The notes beneath the pieces were generated by a model. That model made no database searches. It saw nothing but the letters and a program-made list of their open reading frames with translations, and was not told where the DNA came from. This document shows positions 45,585-58,054 of a stretch of 64,000 nt of DNA, in pieces (the stretch's first letter is position 1; each line of letters opens with the position of its first letter). Source of the stretch: Bos javanicus (lineage: Eukaryota; Chordata; Mammalia; Artiodactyla; Bovidae); assembly GCF_032452875.1 (NCBI RefSeq), contig NC_083890.1, positions 45,010,483 to 45,074,482 of the forward strand. The letters are read 5' to 3'. The position numbers and the translations under genes are program-made.

Positions 45585-45783
45585 GAAGGGAAAGTGAAAG
45601 TTGCTCAGTCCTGTCTGACTCTTTGCGACCCCATGGACTATACAGTCTATGGAATTCTCCAGGCCAGCACACTGGAGTGGGTAGCCTTTCCCTTCTCCAG
45701 GGAATCTTCCCAACCCAGGGATCGAACCCAGGTCTTCCGCATTGCAGGCAGATTCTTTACCAGCTGAGCCACAAGGGAAGCCC
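45585..45783 (-). repeat. Bov-tA SINE
   Basis: Reverse copy with a perfect 14-bp duplication gagatgagaagaat at 45571-45584 and 45784-45797. Confidence 0.95.
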
Positions 45784-45797
45784 GAGATGAGAAGAAT

Positions 45798-46098
45798 AGC
45801 CATGGCCAAACCATGGCAGTTATTGCAGAAGCTCTGCAAGGGTCATCACGGCCCCCTGCACAGTGGAGGATGGAGGGCTGGGGGGCAGTATCCCTCCCTT
45901 TCCTACTGCACGTGCAGAGGGGCCTTGTGGTGCTGCTGCAGCTGCCATCACACCACACTCTCAGCAGGCATTTCAGGGCCTCATTGCAGGGGCTACTGAA
46001 CACACTGCTCCACCAACGAGCTGCACTTTCAAAGGCTCCTAAATGGTCTGGGGAGAAGAATCCTTGGGTAGCCAGGGGATAAAGAAAACAAAAGTTAA
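45798..46098. other. Intergenic unique sequence
   Basis: No feature recognised. Confidence 0.5.
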
Positions 46099-46215
46099 GG
46101 GCATGGCAACCCACTCCAGTATTTTTGCCTGGAGAACCTTCTAGACGGGGGAGACTGGTGAGCTATATAGTCCATAGGACTGCAGAGTTGGACACAAACT
46201 GAAGCGACTTAGTGG
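46099..46215 (+). repeat. Bov-A SINE fragment
   Basis: ggcatggcaacccactccag to gaagcgacttagtgg. Diverged single BovA unit. Confidence 0.85.
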
Positions 46216-47502
46216 ACACACACATGCACACAAGCTCATATTATTGAGGCTGGTCTGAAAGACCATGAACTTCACAGGTAAGCAAAATTCAGTGAGTCCA
46301 CAACATTTACCATCTTGGGTGACTCGTTCAGCCTTTCAGATCTGGGTTTCCTCCTATATAAATTGAGACAGCAATACTTACTTTATGTTAGAGTTACTTT
46401 AGGGACAGACTTTAATAATGAAACTACAACACAACCCAGCGTGTGGCCCCCAGTAAACTTCTGTTTCCTTCTCTGTTCTCTTAACTCAAAGGCTCTATTA
46501 ATCCAATGAGGGGTTAATAATGGGGGCACCAAGGGTCAGAAAATTTTAACGAGAGGGACACTAACCTATCGCTTGCACAGCTTCACAAAATCAACAAAAG
46601 GGTCCCAATCATTCCCTGACTGAAAAATACTAATAAGAGACCATTACAAATGACCCAACAATATTGTCAGAGAAGGCAATGAAAACTTGTAAATGCCAAT
46701 CCAGCAATCCTAGTTTTAGACTCTTCTAAGTCTTGACAGAGCACTGAAATTTTAGTGAACGTCACCACTTCAAGCCCCATTGTAACTCTCCTCTTCCTTC
46801 CACACAACACATGGGAATACCTCCCAAGTGTCCTTGCATTATCATAGGGCATTAGAGATAAATTCATTTTTCAATTAACAAAAGACAAAGAGGCCCTCTT
46901 GGACATTCAGAGACAGACTGTTTAAAGCACACTGGCTAGTTTCAATTCTCTCATCTTGTAGTAAGACGACTCGGCAGGATGTCCTTGCAATGGTCGTGTC
47001 CAGCTAATGGTGTGGGAAACCATCATACACACATCATCGTACATCCTCCTCTGGTCTGCAGACGCAGTTTTGTCCATCTCATGAACAGTTCTGAGCTTAC
47101 AATTACATGGAATGATGAGAGCCCTCTGGTGGCTAAATTCACTCTTCCGTTTTTCTTAGATTAAATTCCCTTATGTTGTGAAAGTCCTATGAGTTATTCT
47201 CATTAGCAACTTGCTGCATGAACATCATTGTTTCTCCACCTGTGTCCCTTCCCCCTCTGATAAACAGATGATGAGGTATTTTATTTTCAATCTATTTGAT
47301 GCTCTCACTCAGCAAATATCTGGGCAGATATTTAATCCTTCTGAAAAGATAAAACACGTTTTAAAAAATTAATTTTCAGACATTTGTCTAACATATCTAT
47401 TGAGCATCTATGCTATAAGAGATACAAGGAAATTTAAAATATAATCTCTAACTGCAAGGAGCTTACTGAACAGTACAGAAAATAATAACATTCAAGACTC
47501 TG
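46216..47502. other. Intergenic sequence
   Basis: 46310-46480 (gtttcctcctatataaattg, acccagcgtgtggccccc) may be a plus-strand MIR remnant. Otherwise nothing recognised. Confidence 0.45.
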
Positions 47503-47615
47503 GCTTAGTTGGTCCATGGCATGTGGGATCTTATTTCCTGGACCAGGAAATCAAACCCATGTCCTCTGCATTACAAGGTGGATTCTTAAACCACTGGACC
47601 ACCAGGGAAGCTCCT
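47503..47615 (-). repeat. CHR-type tRNA-derived SINE fragment
   Basis: Reverse of a cttccctggtggtccagtgg head and a gggtttgatttcctgg B-box region, a CHR-family SINE of cetartiodactyls. Confidence 0.75.
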
Positions 47616-47636
47616 GAACATTTTTATCTTCTTAGG

Positions 47637-47803
47637 CCTAATGGAGAAGAGGGCAACAGAGGATAAGATGGTTGGATAGCATCACCCACTCAATGGACAT
47701 GTGTGTGAGCACCGGAGATGGTGAAGGACTGGGAAGTCTGGCTTGCTGCAGTCCATGGGGTCACAAAGTATCAGATTTGATTGAGCCACTGGACAACAGC
47801 AAA
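47637..47803 (+). repeat. BovB 3'-end fragment
   Basis: aatggagaagagggcaacag to gattgagccactggacaaca. It lies directly upstream of the 5' region of the next BovB, in the same orientation. Confidence 0.85.
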
Positions 47804-48385
47804 GTTAAGTTTGGCCTCAGGTCAAACAACAGGGAGGGAACACAGCCCTGCCCATCAACAGAAAATCCAATTAAAGATTTACTGAGCATGGCCCCACCCA
47901 TCAGAATAAGACCCAGTTTACCCTTGTCAGTCTCTCTCAACAGGAAGTTTCCATAAGCTCTTATCCTTATCCATCAGAGGGCAGAGAGAATGAAAACCAC
48001 AATCATAGAAAACTAATTGAACTGATCACGTGGACTACAACCTTGTCTAACTCAATGAAGCTATGAGCCATTCCATGTAAGGCCACCCAAGACCGACAGT
48101 CACGGTAAAGAGTTCTGACAAAACGTGGTCCACTGGAGAAGGGAATGGCAAACCACTTCAGTATTCTTGCCTTAAGAAGCCCATGAACAGTGTGAAAAGG
48201 CAAAAAGATGGGACACTGAAAGATGAACTCCCCAGGTCGGTAGGTACCCAATATGCTACTGGATATCAGTGGAGAAATAATTCCAGAAAGAATGAAGAGA
48301 TGGAGCCAAAGCAAAAACAACACCCAGTTGTGGATGTGACTGGTGATGGAAGTAAAGTCAGATGCTGTAAAGAACAATATTGCAT

Positions 48386-48687
48386 CAGTTTAGTTCAGTC
48401 GCTCAGTCGTGTCCGACTCTTTGCGACCCCATGGATCGCAGCACGCCAGGCCTCCCTGTCCATCACCAACTCCTGGAGTTCACTCAGACTCACATCCATC
48501 GAGTCAGTGATGCCATCCAGCCGTCTCATCCTCTGTCGTCCCCTTCTCCTCATGCCCCCAATCCCTCCCAGCATTAGAGTCTTTTCCAATAAGTCAACTC
48601 ATCACATGAGGTGGCCGAAGTACTGGAGTTTCAGCTTTAGCGTCACTCCTTCCAAAGAAATCCCAGGGCTGATCTCCTTCAGAATGG
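48386..48687 (-). repeat. BovB 3' fragment nested inside the larger BovB
   Basis: Reversed BovB end starting cagtttagttcagtcgctca, flanked by a perfect 12-bp duplication acaatattgcat (48374-48385 and 48688-48699). The host element resumes with no loss. Confidence 0.95.
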
Positions 48688-48721
48688 ACAATATTGCATA
48701 GGAACATGGAATGTTAGGTCC

Positions 48722-49432
48722 ATGAATCAAGGTAAATTGGAAGTGGTCAAACAGGAGATGGCAAGAGTGAAGATCAACATCTTAGCAATCAGTGAACTAA
48801 TATGGACCGGAATGGATGAATTTAACTCAGATTACCATTATATCTACTACTGTGGGCAAGAAACCCTTAGAAGAAATGGAGTAGCCATCATGGTCAACAA
48901 AAGAGTCCGAAATGCAGTACTTGGGTGCAATCTCAAAGATGACAGAATGATCTCTGTTTGTTTCCAAGTCAAACCATTCAACATTATAGTAATCCAAGTC
49001 TATGCCCCGACCAGTAATGCTGAAGAAGCTGAAGTTGAACAATTCTATGAAGACCTACAAGACCTTCTAGAACTAACACCCAAAAAAGATGTCCTTTTCA
49101 TTATAGCGGACTGGAATGCAAAAGTGAGAAGTCAAGAGATACCTGGAATAACAGGCAAATTTCGCCTTGGAGTGAAGAATGAAGCAGGGCAAAGGCTAAC
49201 AGAGTTTTGCCAAGAGAACGCACTAGTCATAGCAAACACCCTCTTCCAACACAAGAGAAGACTCTACACATGGACATCACCAGATGGTCAACACCAAAAT
49301 CAGATTGATTATATTCGTTGCAGCCAAAGATGGAGAAGCTCTATACAGTCAGCAAAAACAAGACCGGAGCTGACAGTGGCTAAGATCATGAATTCCTTAT
49401 TGCCAAATTCAGACTTAAATCGAAGAAAGTAG
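48722..49432 (+). pseudogene. BovB endonuclease-domain relic, 236-codon frame
   Basis: AP-endonuclease-like domain of the BovB polyprotein. MARVKINILAISEL holds the N-terminal strand with its conserved Glu. The DDRMIS, QVYAPTS and IIADWNAKV segments and the QIDYIRCSQRW segment follow. The frame then shifts, so the Ser-Asp-His motif expected next is lost from this frame. In active elements this domain nicks target DNA to prime reverse transcription. It is a dead transposon fragment, not a host nuclease. Confidence 0.85.
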
Positions 49433-49660
49433 GGAAAACCACTAGACCATTCAGGTATGACCTAAATCAAATCCCTTATAATTATACAGTGGAAGTGACA
49501 AGCAGATTCAAGGGATTAGATCTGATAGACACAGTGCCTGAAGAACTATGGATGGAGGTTTATGACATTGTACAGGAGGCAGTGATCAAGACCATCCCCA
49601 AGAAAAAGAAAGGCAAAATGGCTGTCTGAGGAGGCCTTACAAATAGCTGAGAAAAGAGAA

Positions 49661-50650
49661 GTGAAAGGCAAAGGAGAAAGGGAAAGATATACCCATTTGA
49701 ATGCAGAGTTCCAAAGAAGAGCAAGGAGATATAAGAAAGCTTTCCTCAGTGATCAATGCAAAGAAATAGAGGAAAACAATAGAATGGGAAAGACTAGAGA
49801 TCTCTTCAAGAAAATTAGAGATACCAAGGGAACATTTCATGCAAAGATGGGCTCGATAAAGGACAGAGACTGTATGGACCGAACAGAAGCAGAAGATATC
49901 AAGAAGAGGTGGCAGGAATACACAGAAGAGCTATACAAAAAAGATCTTCATGACCCAGATAACCGTGATGATGTGATCACTCACCTAGAGCCAGACATTC
50001 TGGAATGTGAAGTCAAGTGGGCCTTAGGAAGCATCACTACAAAAAAAGCTAGTGGAGGTGATGGAATTCCAGTTGAGCTATTTCAAATCCTAAAAGCTGA
50101 TGCTGTGAAAGTGATGCACTCAATATGCCAGCAAATTTGGAAAACTCAGCAGTGGCCACAGGACTGGAAAAGGTCAGTTTTCATTCCAATCCCAAAGAAA
50201 GTCAATGCCAAAGAATGTTCAAACTACCGCACAATTGCACCCATCTCACACGCTAGCTAAGTAATGCTCAAAATTCTCCAAGTCAGGCTTCAACAGTATG
50301 TGAACTGTGAACTTCCAGATGTTAAAGCTGGATTTAGAAAAGGCAGAGAAACTAGAGGTCAAATTGCCAACATCCACTGAACCATAGAAAAAGCAAGAGA
50401 GTTCCAGAAAAACATCTATTTCAGCTTTATTGAGTATGCCAAAGCCTTTGACTGTGTGGATCACAACAAACTGTGGAAAATTCTTCAAGAGATGGAATTA
50501 TGAGACCACGTGACCTGCCTCCTGAGAAATCTGTATGCAGATTTAGTTAGAACTGGACATGGAACAACAGACTGGTTCCAAATAGGGAAAGGAGTATGTC
50601 AAGGCTGTATATTGTCACCCTGCTTATTTAACTTATATGCAGAGTATATC
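49661..50650 (+). pseudogene. BovB reverse-transcriptase relic with stops
   Basis: Linker and RT fingers/palm: MDRTEAEDIKKRW, ASGGDGIPVELF and NYRTIAPISHAS up to a stop at about 50258, then further stops near 50379 and 50502. Motif A reads FIEYAKAFDCV (Glu where the 4579-4605 copy has Asp). Motif B reads GVCQGCILSP. Confidence 0.85.
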
Positions 50651-50652
50651 AT

Positions 50653-51480
50653 GTGAAATGCCAGCTGGATGAAGCACAAACTGGAATCAAGCTTGCTGGG
50701 AGAAATATCAATAACCTCAGATATGTAAATGACACCACCCTTATGGCAGAAAGTGAAGAGGAACTAAAAAGCCTCTTGATGAAAATGAAAGGGGAGAGTG
50801 AAAAAGTTGGCTTAAAACTCAACATTCAGAAAACAAAGATCATGGCATCTGGTCCCATCACTTCATGGGAAATAGATGGGGAAACATTGGAAACAGTGAC
50901 AGACTTTATTTTGGGGGCTCCAAAATCACTGCAGATGGTGACTGCAGCCATGAAATTAAAAGACGCTTACTCCTTGGAAGAAAAGTTATGACCTACCTAG
51001 ACAGCATATTGAAAAGCAGAGACATTACATTGTCAACAAAGGTCTGTCTAGTCAAGGCTATGGTTTTTCCAGTGGTTGTGTATGGATGTGAGAGTTGGAC
51101 TATAAGGAATGCTAGTGCCGAAGAATTGATGCTTTTGAGTTGTGGTGTTGGAGGAGACTCTTGAGAGTCCCTTGGACTGCAAGGAGAAACAACCAGTCCA
51201 TCCTAAAGGAGATCAGTCCTGGGTGTTCATTGGAAGGACTGATGCTGAAACTGAAGCTCCAGTCCTTTGGCGAAGAACTGCCTCATTAGAAAAGACCCTG
51301 ATGCTGGGAAAGATTGAAAGCAGGAAGAGAAGGGGACAACAGAGGATGAGATGGTTGGATGGCATCACCGTCTCAATGGTCATGAGTTTGAATAAGCTTC
51401 AGGAGTTGGTGATGGACAGGGAGGCCTGGCATGTTGCAGCCCATGGGGTCGCAAAGAGTCAAACACAACTGAGTAACTAA
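50653..51480 (+). pseudogene. BovB C-terminal region relic
   Basis: Continues from motif C, here YVND (50722-50733), through MASGPITSWEIDGE, GCESWTI and RRGQQRMRWLDGI in more than one frame. Frame changes near 50920 and 51150 split it into three open pieces. Confidence 0.85.
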
Positions 51481-51488
51481 ACTGAACT

Positions 51489-51829
51489 AACAGAAAATAA
51501 TACCCTTTAGTTTTTTAAATTGTGATTTTTCCATAAAACGTAATCGTCTTATCAAATACACATATTTTCCTCTACGAGATATACTCTTCGGTGCTCTTTT
51601 TCTGCTCACTTGGGTACTGCAGCAGGAATCTGAGCGCCATCCTGGACCCTTCCTTCTTCCACTCGCCTTTCCAATTACTCACCATGTCCTGCCAATTCTA
51701 CTTCTCTTTGTTTCTGTTGACACCAGCCTAGCTCAGGGCACCATGATTTCAGGTTATTCTAATATATATTTTTTAATATTTTAATTATTTTTGAGTGATT
51801 AAATCATGCACATATTATAAAGTTCAAAA
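51489..51829. other. Intergenic sequence
   Basis: No feature recognised. Confidence 0.5.
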
Positions 51830-52630
51830 GGTACAATGAGAATACATAAAAAGTAGGTCTCTTTCATACCCTTAGTTCCCTAACTACCCAGTTTCCCTCT
51901 ATGAAAGCAAGCTACAATCCCAATCTCTTCCACGTGCTTCTAGAGATACTATGTTCATGTATGAGCATATATATATTTTTTTGCATATACATATTTTTTC
52001 ACAAGTAGTGACATTGTGTTCTGCACTTTGCTTTCACATCTTCCACACATTTTGGAGAAAATCTTAACTATGTGTAAAGAGGGCTGCCTCGTTCTTTTTT
52101 AAGAGATTAATAGAATTCTCCTATATGTGTACTGCCATAATTTATGTAATCAGTTCCCTATTGATGGAAATTCAGATGGTTTCCAATCTTTTGCTATTAT
52201 AAGTTGATGCAGCAGTAAAGATCTTCATACAGACATCATTTTGCATGTGTGCCAGAATATATTTAGGCAAAATTCCTAGAAGTGGAAGTGTTGAATTGAA
52301 TGAAATGTTTTTTTTTTTAAACTACTGAGTTATTGCCAAATTACTCTTCAAAGACATTTTACCAGTGTCTACACTCACTGACAAGACATAAAACTCTGTT
52401 TCCCCAAATTCTCAACAATATAGTGGGTTATACAATCTTATGGGTAGAAACAGCATCTCAATATAGTTTTAATTGACATTATCTTTATTTTGAGTGAGGT
52501 TGAGAGTCTTTTTATGTTTAAGATGTATTTTAGTTTGTGTAATATATATGTATTTCTATGAACAGACTTTTGTATCTTTTCCCCATTTTTCTGTTTTGAG
52601 AGTTTTTTGCCTTACTGAAGTGTAGGCACT
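51830..52630 (-). repeat. L1ME-type LINE-1, reverse
   Basis: ccataatttatgtaatcagt, tccctattgatggaaattca, ccaatcttttgctattataa, attcctagaagtggaagtg and ttttgagtgaggttgagagt follow antisense L1 3' text. It seems to continue at about 53170-53250 after an LTR insertion. Confidence 0.8.
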
Positions 52631-53165
52631 TACAGCAGGCAGCTTCAAGCGTGACCCCAGATGACCCCCAACTCCTGATATTCACATCCTTGTGTAATCT
52701 TCTCTCGTGTCTTACCAGGGTTGGTCTCAGGGAACCAATACAATATGGCAGGAGTGATGGTATGTCATTTCAAGATCAGCTTGTAAAAGAGGTTGTAATT
52801 CTCTCTTGGTGGTCCACTCTTTCAAGTTCCTTACTCTGGCAGAAACCAGCTGCCCTCTCAGCCAACTGCTGATGGAGAAGGCCAGTGTTGAGGAGCCCAG
52901 GCCTCCAGCAGGCAGCCAATGCGGAACCGGGGTTTCCTGACAGGAGTCACATGAATGACCTTAGAGGTGGGTCCTCTAGGCCCAGCTGAGCGTTTCGATG
53001 ACGCTGTGGCCCCACCGACAGCTTGCCTGCAGTCTCATCATGAGAAACACTGATCCAGACACCCAGCCTAGCTGCTCTCAGATTCCAGATCCTTAGGAAC
53101 TGAGAGATAATAAATGTTTGTTCTAAGCTGTTAAGTTTTGAAGTAATTTATTACATATCAATCAA
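52631..53165 (+). repeat. MLT1-like MaLR LTR
   Basis: gtgaccccagatgaccccca, ctggcagaaaccagctgcc and a 3' end with gagataataaatgtttgttc then gctgttaagttttg. This is the usual end of an MLT1-class LTR including its poly(A) signal. Confidence 0.65.
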
Positions 53166-53250
53166 TAACAATATAGAATTCCAATTTTAAGAAATCAGTC
53201 TTTTCCTTTGAGTCTAACTCTTTGTATGAGTTTCAAGTACTTCTCTCCAT

Positions 53251-54057
53251 GTGTTGAGTGTCTACTGGCCTTCTTTGTGTTTTTTCTTTCTTTTCTTTCT
53301 TTCCATGTAGAATTTTAAAAACTCACTGTGTAAACATAGTGAAATTTACCAATTTAGGGGAATGCTTCTATACTCAGAGAACAGTGAAAATGAGACTATT
53401 AAAAACATTCCAAATTTAATTTCCCTCCTTTTCTAAGAATAAAGGGATGGGCCATTTGCATCAACCCCCTGATAAAAATTTATAAAATAATTTTCCTAAA
53501 AGTTTGTAAAAATTTCCAGTCTCCTTAAAAGCATCAAAGGAATGATAAGATAATGAGGAATTACCAGATCAAGTTCTAAGAGAATCTAAAAACCCAGAAA
53601 GGCAAGAAAAACAACCAAAGCCTTTTGCCCTGAGGACATATATGGGGGACTTGTGTTACTGTTTTGAAGACTTGACAAAGTAAAAGAGACAAGTCAAAGC
53701 TCAGGGTCCACCCAGGTTGAAAGACCAATGTTAGATACCACCTCTGTTAATCTAGAATCCCAAAGGGAGAACCCACCACAGGATAAAGGTAAACCAGAAG
53801 TAAAACTACCTACTTCTCACTCCCAACTTCCAAAAAAACAAACAAACAAAAAAAAACCACCAATAACTAAGAGTCCAAAGACAGAGATGTCTTAATAGAG
53901 CAAAGAAAGAAAACAGACACACACACACACATAATCTCTCCTCCAATAGTTCTACCCAGAGACCACCCCCCTGAGAATTTACAGTGTGAATTCAAATCCT
54001 AGAAGTAGTTCAGAGAACTTCAAGGCATTACTTTAGTTTGAACTGGTTACAGATAAG
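53251..54057. other. A-rich intergenic sequence
   Basis: Probably an eroded L1 5' region. Contains a (CA)n at 53918-53931 and A-rich runs near 53830-53860. No gene. Confidence 0.45.
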
Positions 54058-54165
54058 TGTTGTTGTTGTTCAGTCGCTAAGTCATGTCCTACTTTGTGAC
54101 CCCATGAACTGCAGCATGCCAAGCTCCTCTGTCCTCACTATTTCCCAGAATTTAGTAGTAGTGCC
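54058..54165 (-). repeat. BovB 3'-end fragment with (TTG)n tail
   Basis: gttgttgttgttcagtcgct leads into a short reversed BovB end with small deletions. Confidence 0.8.
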
Positions 54166-54189
54166 ATAAATGTCTGGCGAGGTAAAGAC

Positions 54190-54537
54190 AAGACTGTCTG
54201 GAGAAGGGCTCCCTTACTCAACTCACAGGAATCACCAAAAACTATGTCTAATGGACACGGATCACTGAGAAGTCAATGACAATCAAGTCACGAGAAAAGT
54301 TACAATGAGAAAGAAACAGCAGCAAAATAAAAGTACTACACTGTATAAACAGACCCTGAAAGACTTCAGATCCTGGAATAATCAGAGGCAAGTTATGAAA
54401 TACCTATGTTTAAAAAAATAAAGATAAAATCTACAATATATAGAAACTTGAAAAAATGACCTAGCAGATTTGAAAAAGAACCAGGTGGGACATCTAGAAA
54501 TGGAAACTACAAAAACATAAATGAAAAACTCAATTGA
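54190..54537 (+). repeat. L1-like ORF1-region fragment
   Basis: A-rich text such as gaaatggaaactacaaaaac followed by tgaaaaactcaattgatg resembles the L1M ORF1/5' region. Heavily mutated. Confidence 0.45.
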
Positions 54538-54818
54538 TGAGGACTTCCCTGGTGGTCCAATGGTTGGGAATCCACCTTCCAGTGCAGGGGACACGGGTTT
54601 GATCCCTGGTCCGGGGAACGAAGACCCCGCATGCCCTTGGGGCAAGTAGACTCATTTGCTGCTACTGAGCCTGGACACCTCACCTAGAGAGCCCGTGTGC
54701 TGCAAACTACACAGAGCCCAGGCCCCAGGGAGCTTGCATGCCACAATCAGAGAGAGCCACATGCCGCAAGTAGGACCCAAGGTAGTCAAAATGCTTGTTA
54801 AAAAATTAAAAAACAGAA
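54538..54818 (+). repeat. CHR-type SINE
   Basis: Head gacttccctggtggtccaat, B box gggtttgatccc, body ggggaacgaagaccccgcat and later ccacatgccgcaagtagg, ending in an A-rich tail. A cetartiodactyl tRNA-derived SINE. Confidence 0.85.
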
Positions 54819-56699
54819 AAGCACTACCCCGCCCCCTGGTCGCCCTTTGCCTCCCCCCATGCTGGGCTGCACCACTAAAGGCAAATCAACATAAGGGGCC
54901 TCGAGGTGACAGGTTCCTCGGGGACAAACATGGCCAGGCCTGGGGCAGTCGCCACACTGATCTCTAAGCCTGTCACCCACCTCCGTCCGAGTCTGCTGAC
55001 ATGGAGGTCAGAGGGCAAGCTTCCTGTTTTTGCTCTGCTTTTCCTGCACCTGCTGCTTTTACCACCAGTGCACTCCGTCCCCACCCCTACCCACCCCCTA
55101 CCACTGATTATCACTTGGCTGCTGGCTTTCTGGTACAATCAGCATTTCTGTTCCAAGGATTACAGGTAAACTGCTACCCAAGGTTGCTATGTTTACTCAC
55201 TTTTACTGCTTTCTCTGTGAGGTCGTGTTGATGGCTTTTTCCCTATTCAGGAACTTAAATGAAGTCCTCTGGTTGTTTTACGGGGGAAGCTATTCAGCAA
55301 AGCACCATGCAACAGCCCAACTCCTCTTCTTCCTACCATATTCTCTATGCTCTACAGAGAACTCATTTTCTCTAACGGCCTCCAGCCCCTAGTAGGACTA
55401 ATAGTTCACCAGAGATCTCTGGCCATGAGTCAGAGGCAAAATCCTCATGTCCCCGTGCTGGTAACTAGATGCTAATGTCGTGAGTGGAGAAAGTCAGGGT
55501 TATAGTCTTTTCCCTTTAAATGCAGGGGACTTTCTGCATAAAAGGTTCCCGGAACCCCAGTGGCCATATGTAAACTAACCCAATGGTCCTGGGTTTAGAC
55601 AGTCAAAAGATATAGATCAGCCATCAAGTTCTCTCAAACTTTTATAGCCTCAGAATCCTAACATGTTAATCTAAGAGCAGAGCTGTAAGGACTCTGTGAT
55701 TAGCTGCCCAAACTCCTACCCCCTGAGGTGGCGTTGATAAATGCAGGGTTTTTGTTGTTTTTTTTTTTTAACCATGCTTTTCAATCATTTCTTTTCAAAG
55801 ATGATATTTTCCATTGCATTTATTCCTTAGTCCATACCTTTCAGTGACAGGGATACAGGAAATCTGTGAGGATATGTACAGATTTGTGGTTCATTGCAAG
55901 GGAAGATGTGATTTTGAATCAACCGGAACACACGCTCACTAGACTCAAATCCATTCAGAAAAATGGTCAAGGAAGCATCTTCCCTGGAGACCCTCACAGT
56001 AGCGGACACTTGTTTTCTAAACGGTTCCAGGCAGGCAGAGATTGCTGTTTGATCTTTGAGTGTGACTGAAAGCGTGTCCTTAAACCTAAGTTTAAGCCCT
56101 ACAAATTCCCAGGAAACAGTCCCTCTTTATGACTTCCTAAATGTTCTGACTCAATTTTTTTTTTTTTTGCTAATAATCTCATCTTCACACAGACTTACAC
56201 ATTACTTCTATTTTTTAAGAATAGAGGTAACTTTGTTCATTGGAATGGCAGCATGAAGATAGATACCGAGAATTCTAATAGCTTTTGGAGAGAGACCAAG
56301 GTCAAACATAGGAGCCTGAAGGAAAGTGAAACCAGAGAAATAATTACAATAATAGTTATGCTTATACAGTTTGCCAAAGTTTACAAAGCACTTTTACATA
56401 TATGATCTATAATAATCTACAATCAACTTGGAGGCAAATAACAGACAGGATTCCTGACTAATCGCAGTGGAAATTAGTCAGACTCTTCACTAGACTATGC
56501 CAACACTGAGATTCTGCCACCATCGCAGCCATTCTCTGGAGCTGACCTCTAAAAGCACCCAAGTCTTTGTATCCCTCCCTCCAGACTCAGAGTTCCAGGT
56601 GGGCCCATCTGATCAGCTGACCCGGTGCCTCAGCTGCTAGAGAGATAAGAAAGCCAGTCTTGACTTCCTTTGCTCTCACCTCTTGGTGTTCAGTACTGA
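54819..56699. other. Intergenic sequence
   Basis: GC-rich at 54830-55100. Poly(T) runs at 55759-55770 and 56155-56168. 56340-56450 may be a MIR-like remnant. No gene. Confidence 0.5.
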
Positions 56700-57235
56700 G
56701 TGTATCAGTTCCTACTGCTGCATAATAAATTATCACAGACTTAGCAGTGTGAAATGACACAAACTGATTATCTCACAGTTTCTGTGGGCTGGGGATTCTG
56801 GCATCGCCTTAGCTGGACTTTCCATTCAGGGTCTCATAAGGCTATAATCAAGGTGGCAGCCAGCTGCATTCTTATCTGGAGAGTCATCTGGGAAAGAATC
56901 TGTTTCCAAGCCCCCACAGGTAGCACAATTCAGTGTGTGTGTGAGGCACACACTAGCACAATTGCAGCTGTGTGTCTGGGGCCCCTGATTTCTTGCTAGC
57001 TGTCTGCTGGGAGCCATTCTCAGCTCTTAGAGGCAGCACTCAAGTTCTTGCCGTGTCCACAGGTCCATCCATCATGGGAAGTTCACAGTCAGACTGCTTG
57101 CTTCTTCAGGACCATCAGGGTATCTCACATATTTTCCTTCAGGGAGGCCTCAGCTCTCTTTTAAGAGTTCACTGGCTTAGGTTAAGTCCACCCAGGAAAA
57201 TCTCCCTTTGCATTAACAACTCTGCTTAAAGCACT
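56700..57235 (-). repeat. LTR-like old repeat, possibly MaLR/ERVL
   Basis: ctgctgcataataaattatc, cagtttctgtgggctgggga, ctcataaggctataatcaag and a closing gtccacccaggaaaatctcc recall reverse MLT-type LTRs. Family and strand are uncertain. Confidence 0.45.
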
Positions 57236-57341
57236 GTGGTGATCTGAATGGGAAGCAAGTTCGAAAGGGAGGTAATATATACATATGTATGGCTGATTCA
57301 TTTCGCTCTATGGTTGAAACTAACACAACATCGTAAAGCAT

Positions 57342-57561
57342 CTGTGTGTGCTAAGTCACTGCAGTCATGTCTGACTCTGCAAGCTCATGCTCTGTAGCCC
57401 TCCAGGCTCTTCTGTCCATGGGATTCTCTGGGCAAGAATACTAGAGTGGGTTGCCATGCCCTCCTCCAGGGGATCTTCCCCACCCAGGGATTGAACCCCA
57501 GTCTCCTCTAGTTCCTGTGTTGCAGGCGAATTCTTTACAGTTGAGCTACTGGGAAAGCCAA
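57342..57561 (-). repeat. Bov-tA SINE
   Basis: Reverse copy from gctaagtcactgcagtcatg to the tRNA-like head ttgagctactgggaaagcc. Confidence 0.92.
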
Positions 57562-58054
57562 AGCAACTACACTACAACAAAAATTAATTTAAAAAATAAA
57601 AATACTTTTTAAAGGAAGATAAAAAGAAAAAAAAGAAACAACTTGGGGACAGGGAGAGAGATCCTTCATACTGGTTAGTATGAGAGCTAAAGTCTACATT
57701 CTTACTGTAGCTTTTAAAAAGTGTTTACTCATCACAAAGAGTGATTATTTTCTAATTGAAAAGAATAAAGCTGAAATAGAACTTAAAAAAAAAAAACTTC
57801 ACAGGAGTAAAACCTCATCATATTCACAGATGTCACCCACACTCAAGGAGAGAGGGTTACACAGGGTACGTATATCAGGGGTGGGAAATTCTGGGTGCAA
57901 CTCTGCATTCTGCTTATCATACTTAGCAAAAAATGACAAGAACCCTCCCACTTCACCTTATTGGAGAAGCAGGTCAGGCGTAACATTTCTAATTTTACAG
58001 AGGGGAAAAATAAGACTCTGAGAAGTCAGGGGACTTGGCTATAGCCACAGAGTT
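57562..58054. other. Intergenic sequence
   Basis: A-rich at 57575-57640 and a short A run at 57785-57796. No gene. Confidence 0.5.

Larger units (their letters stand above)
47804..51488 (+). repeat. Near-full-length BovB LINE (RTE), inactive
   Basis: About 3.4 kb of BovB sequence (after subtracting the nested insertion) in order. First a 5' leader (aacaacagggagggaacaca; ccaggtcggtaggtacccaa). Then an AP-endonuclease-like region (48722-49432, with YAPTS and ADWNAK). Then a linker and RT-containing region (49661-50650), and a C-terminal region to the tail near 51480. Damage includes a frame disruption near 49370 where the late endonuclease motif is expected, stop codons around 50260-50500, and YVND instead of YADD at 50722-50733. 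RTE elements encode endonuclease plus RT in one protein; this copy cannot. Confidence 0.93.

Noticed and set aside
48722..49432. A host nuclease gene
   Set aside because: The frame is the BovB endonuclease domain in its normal place within a LINE, with the terminal motif lost by a frame change.
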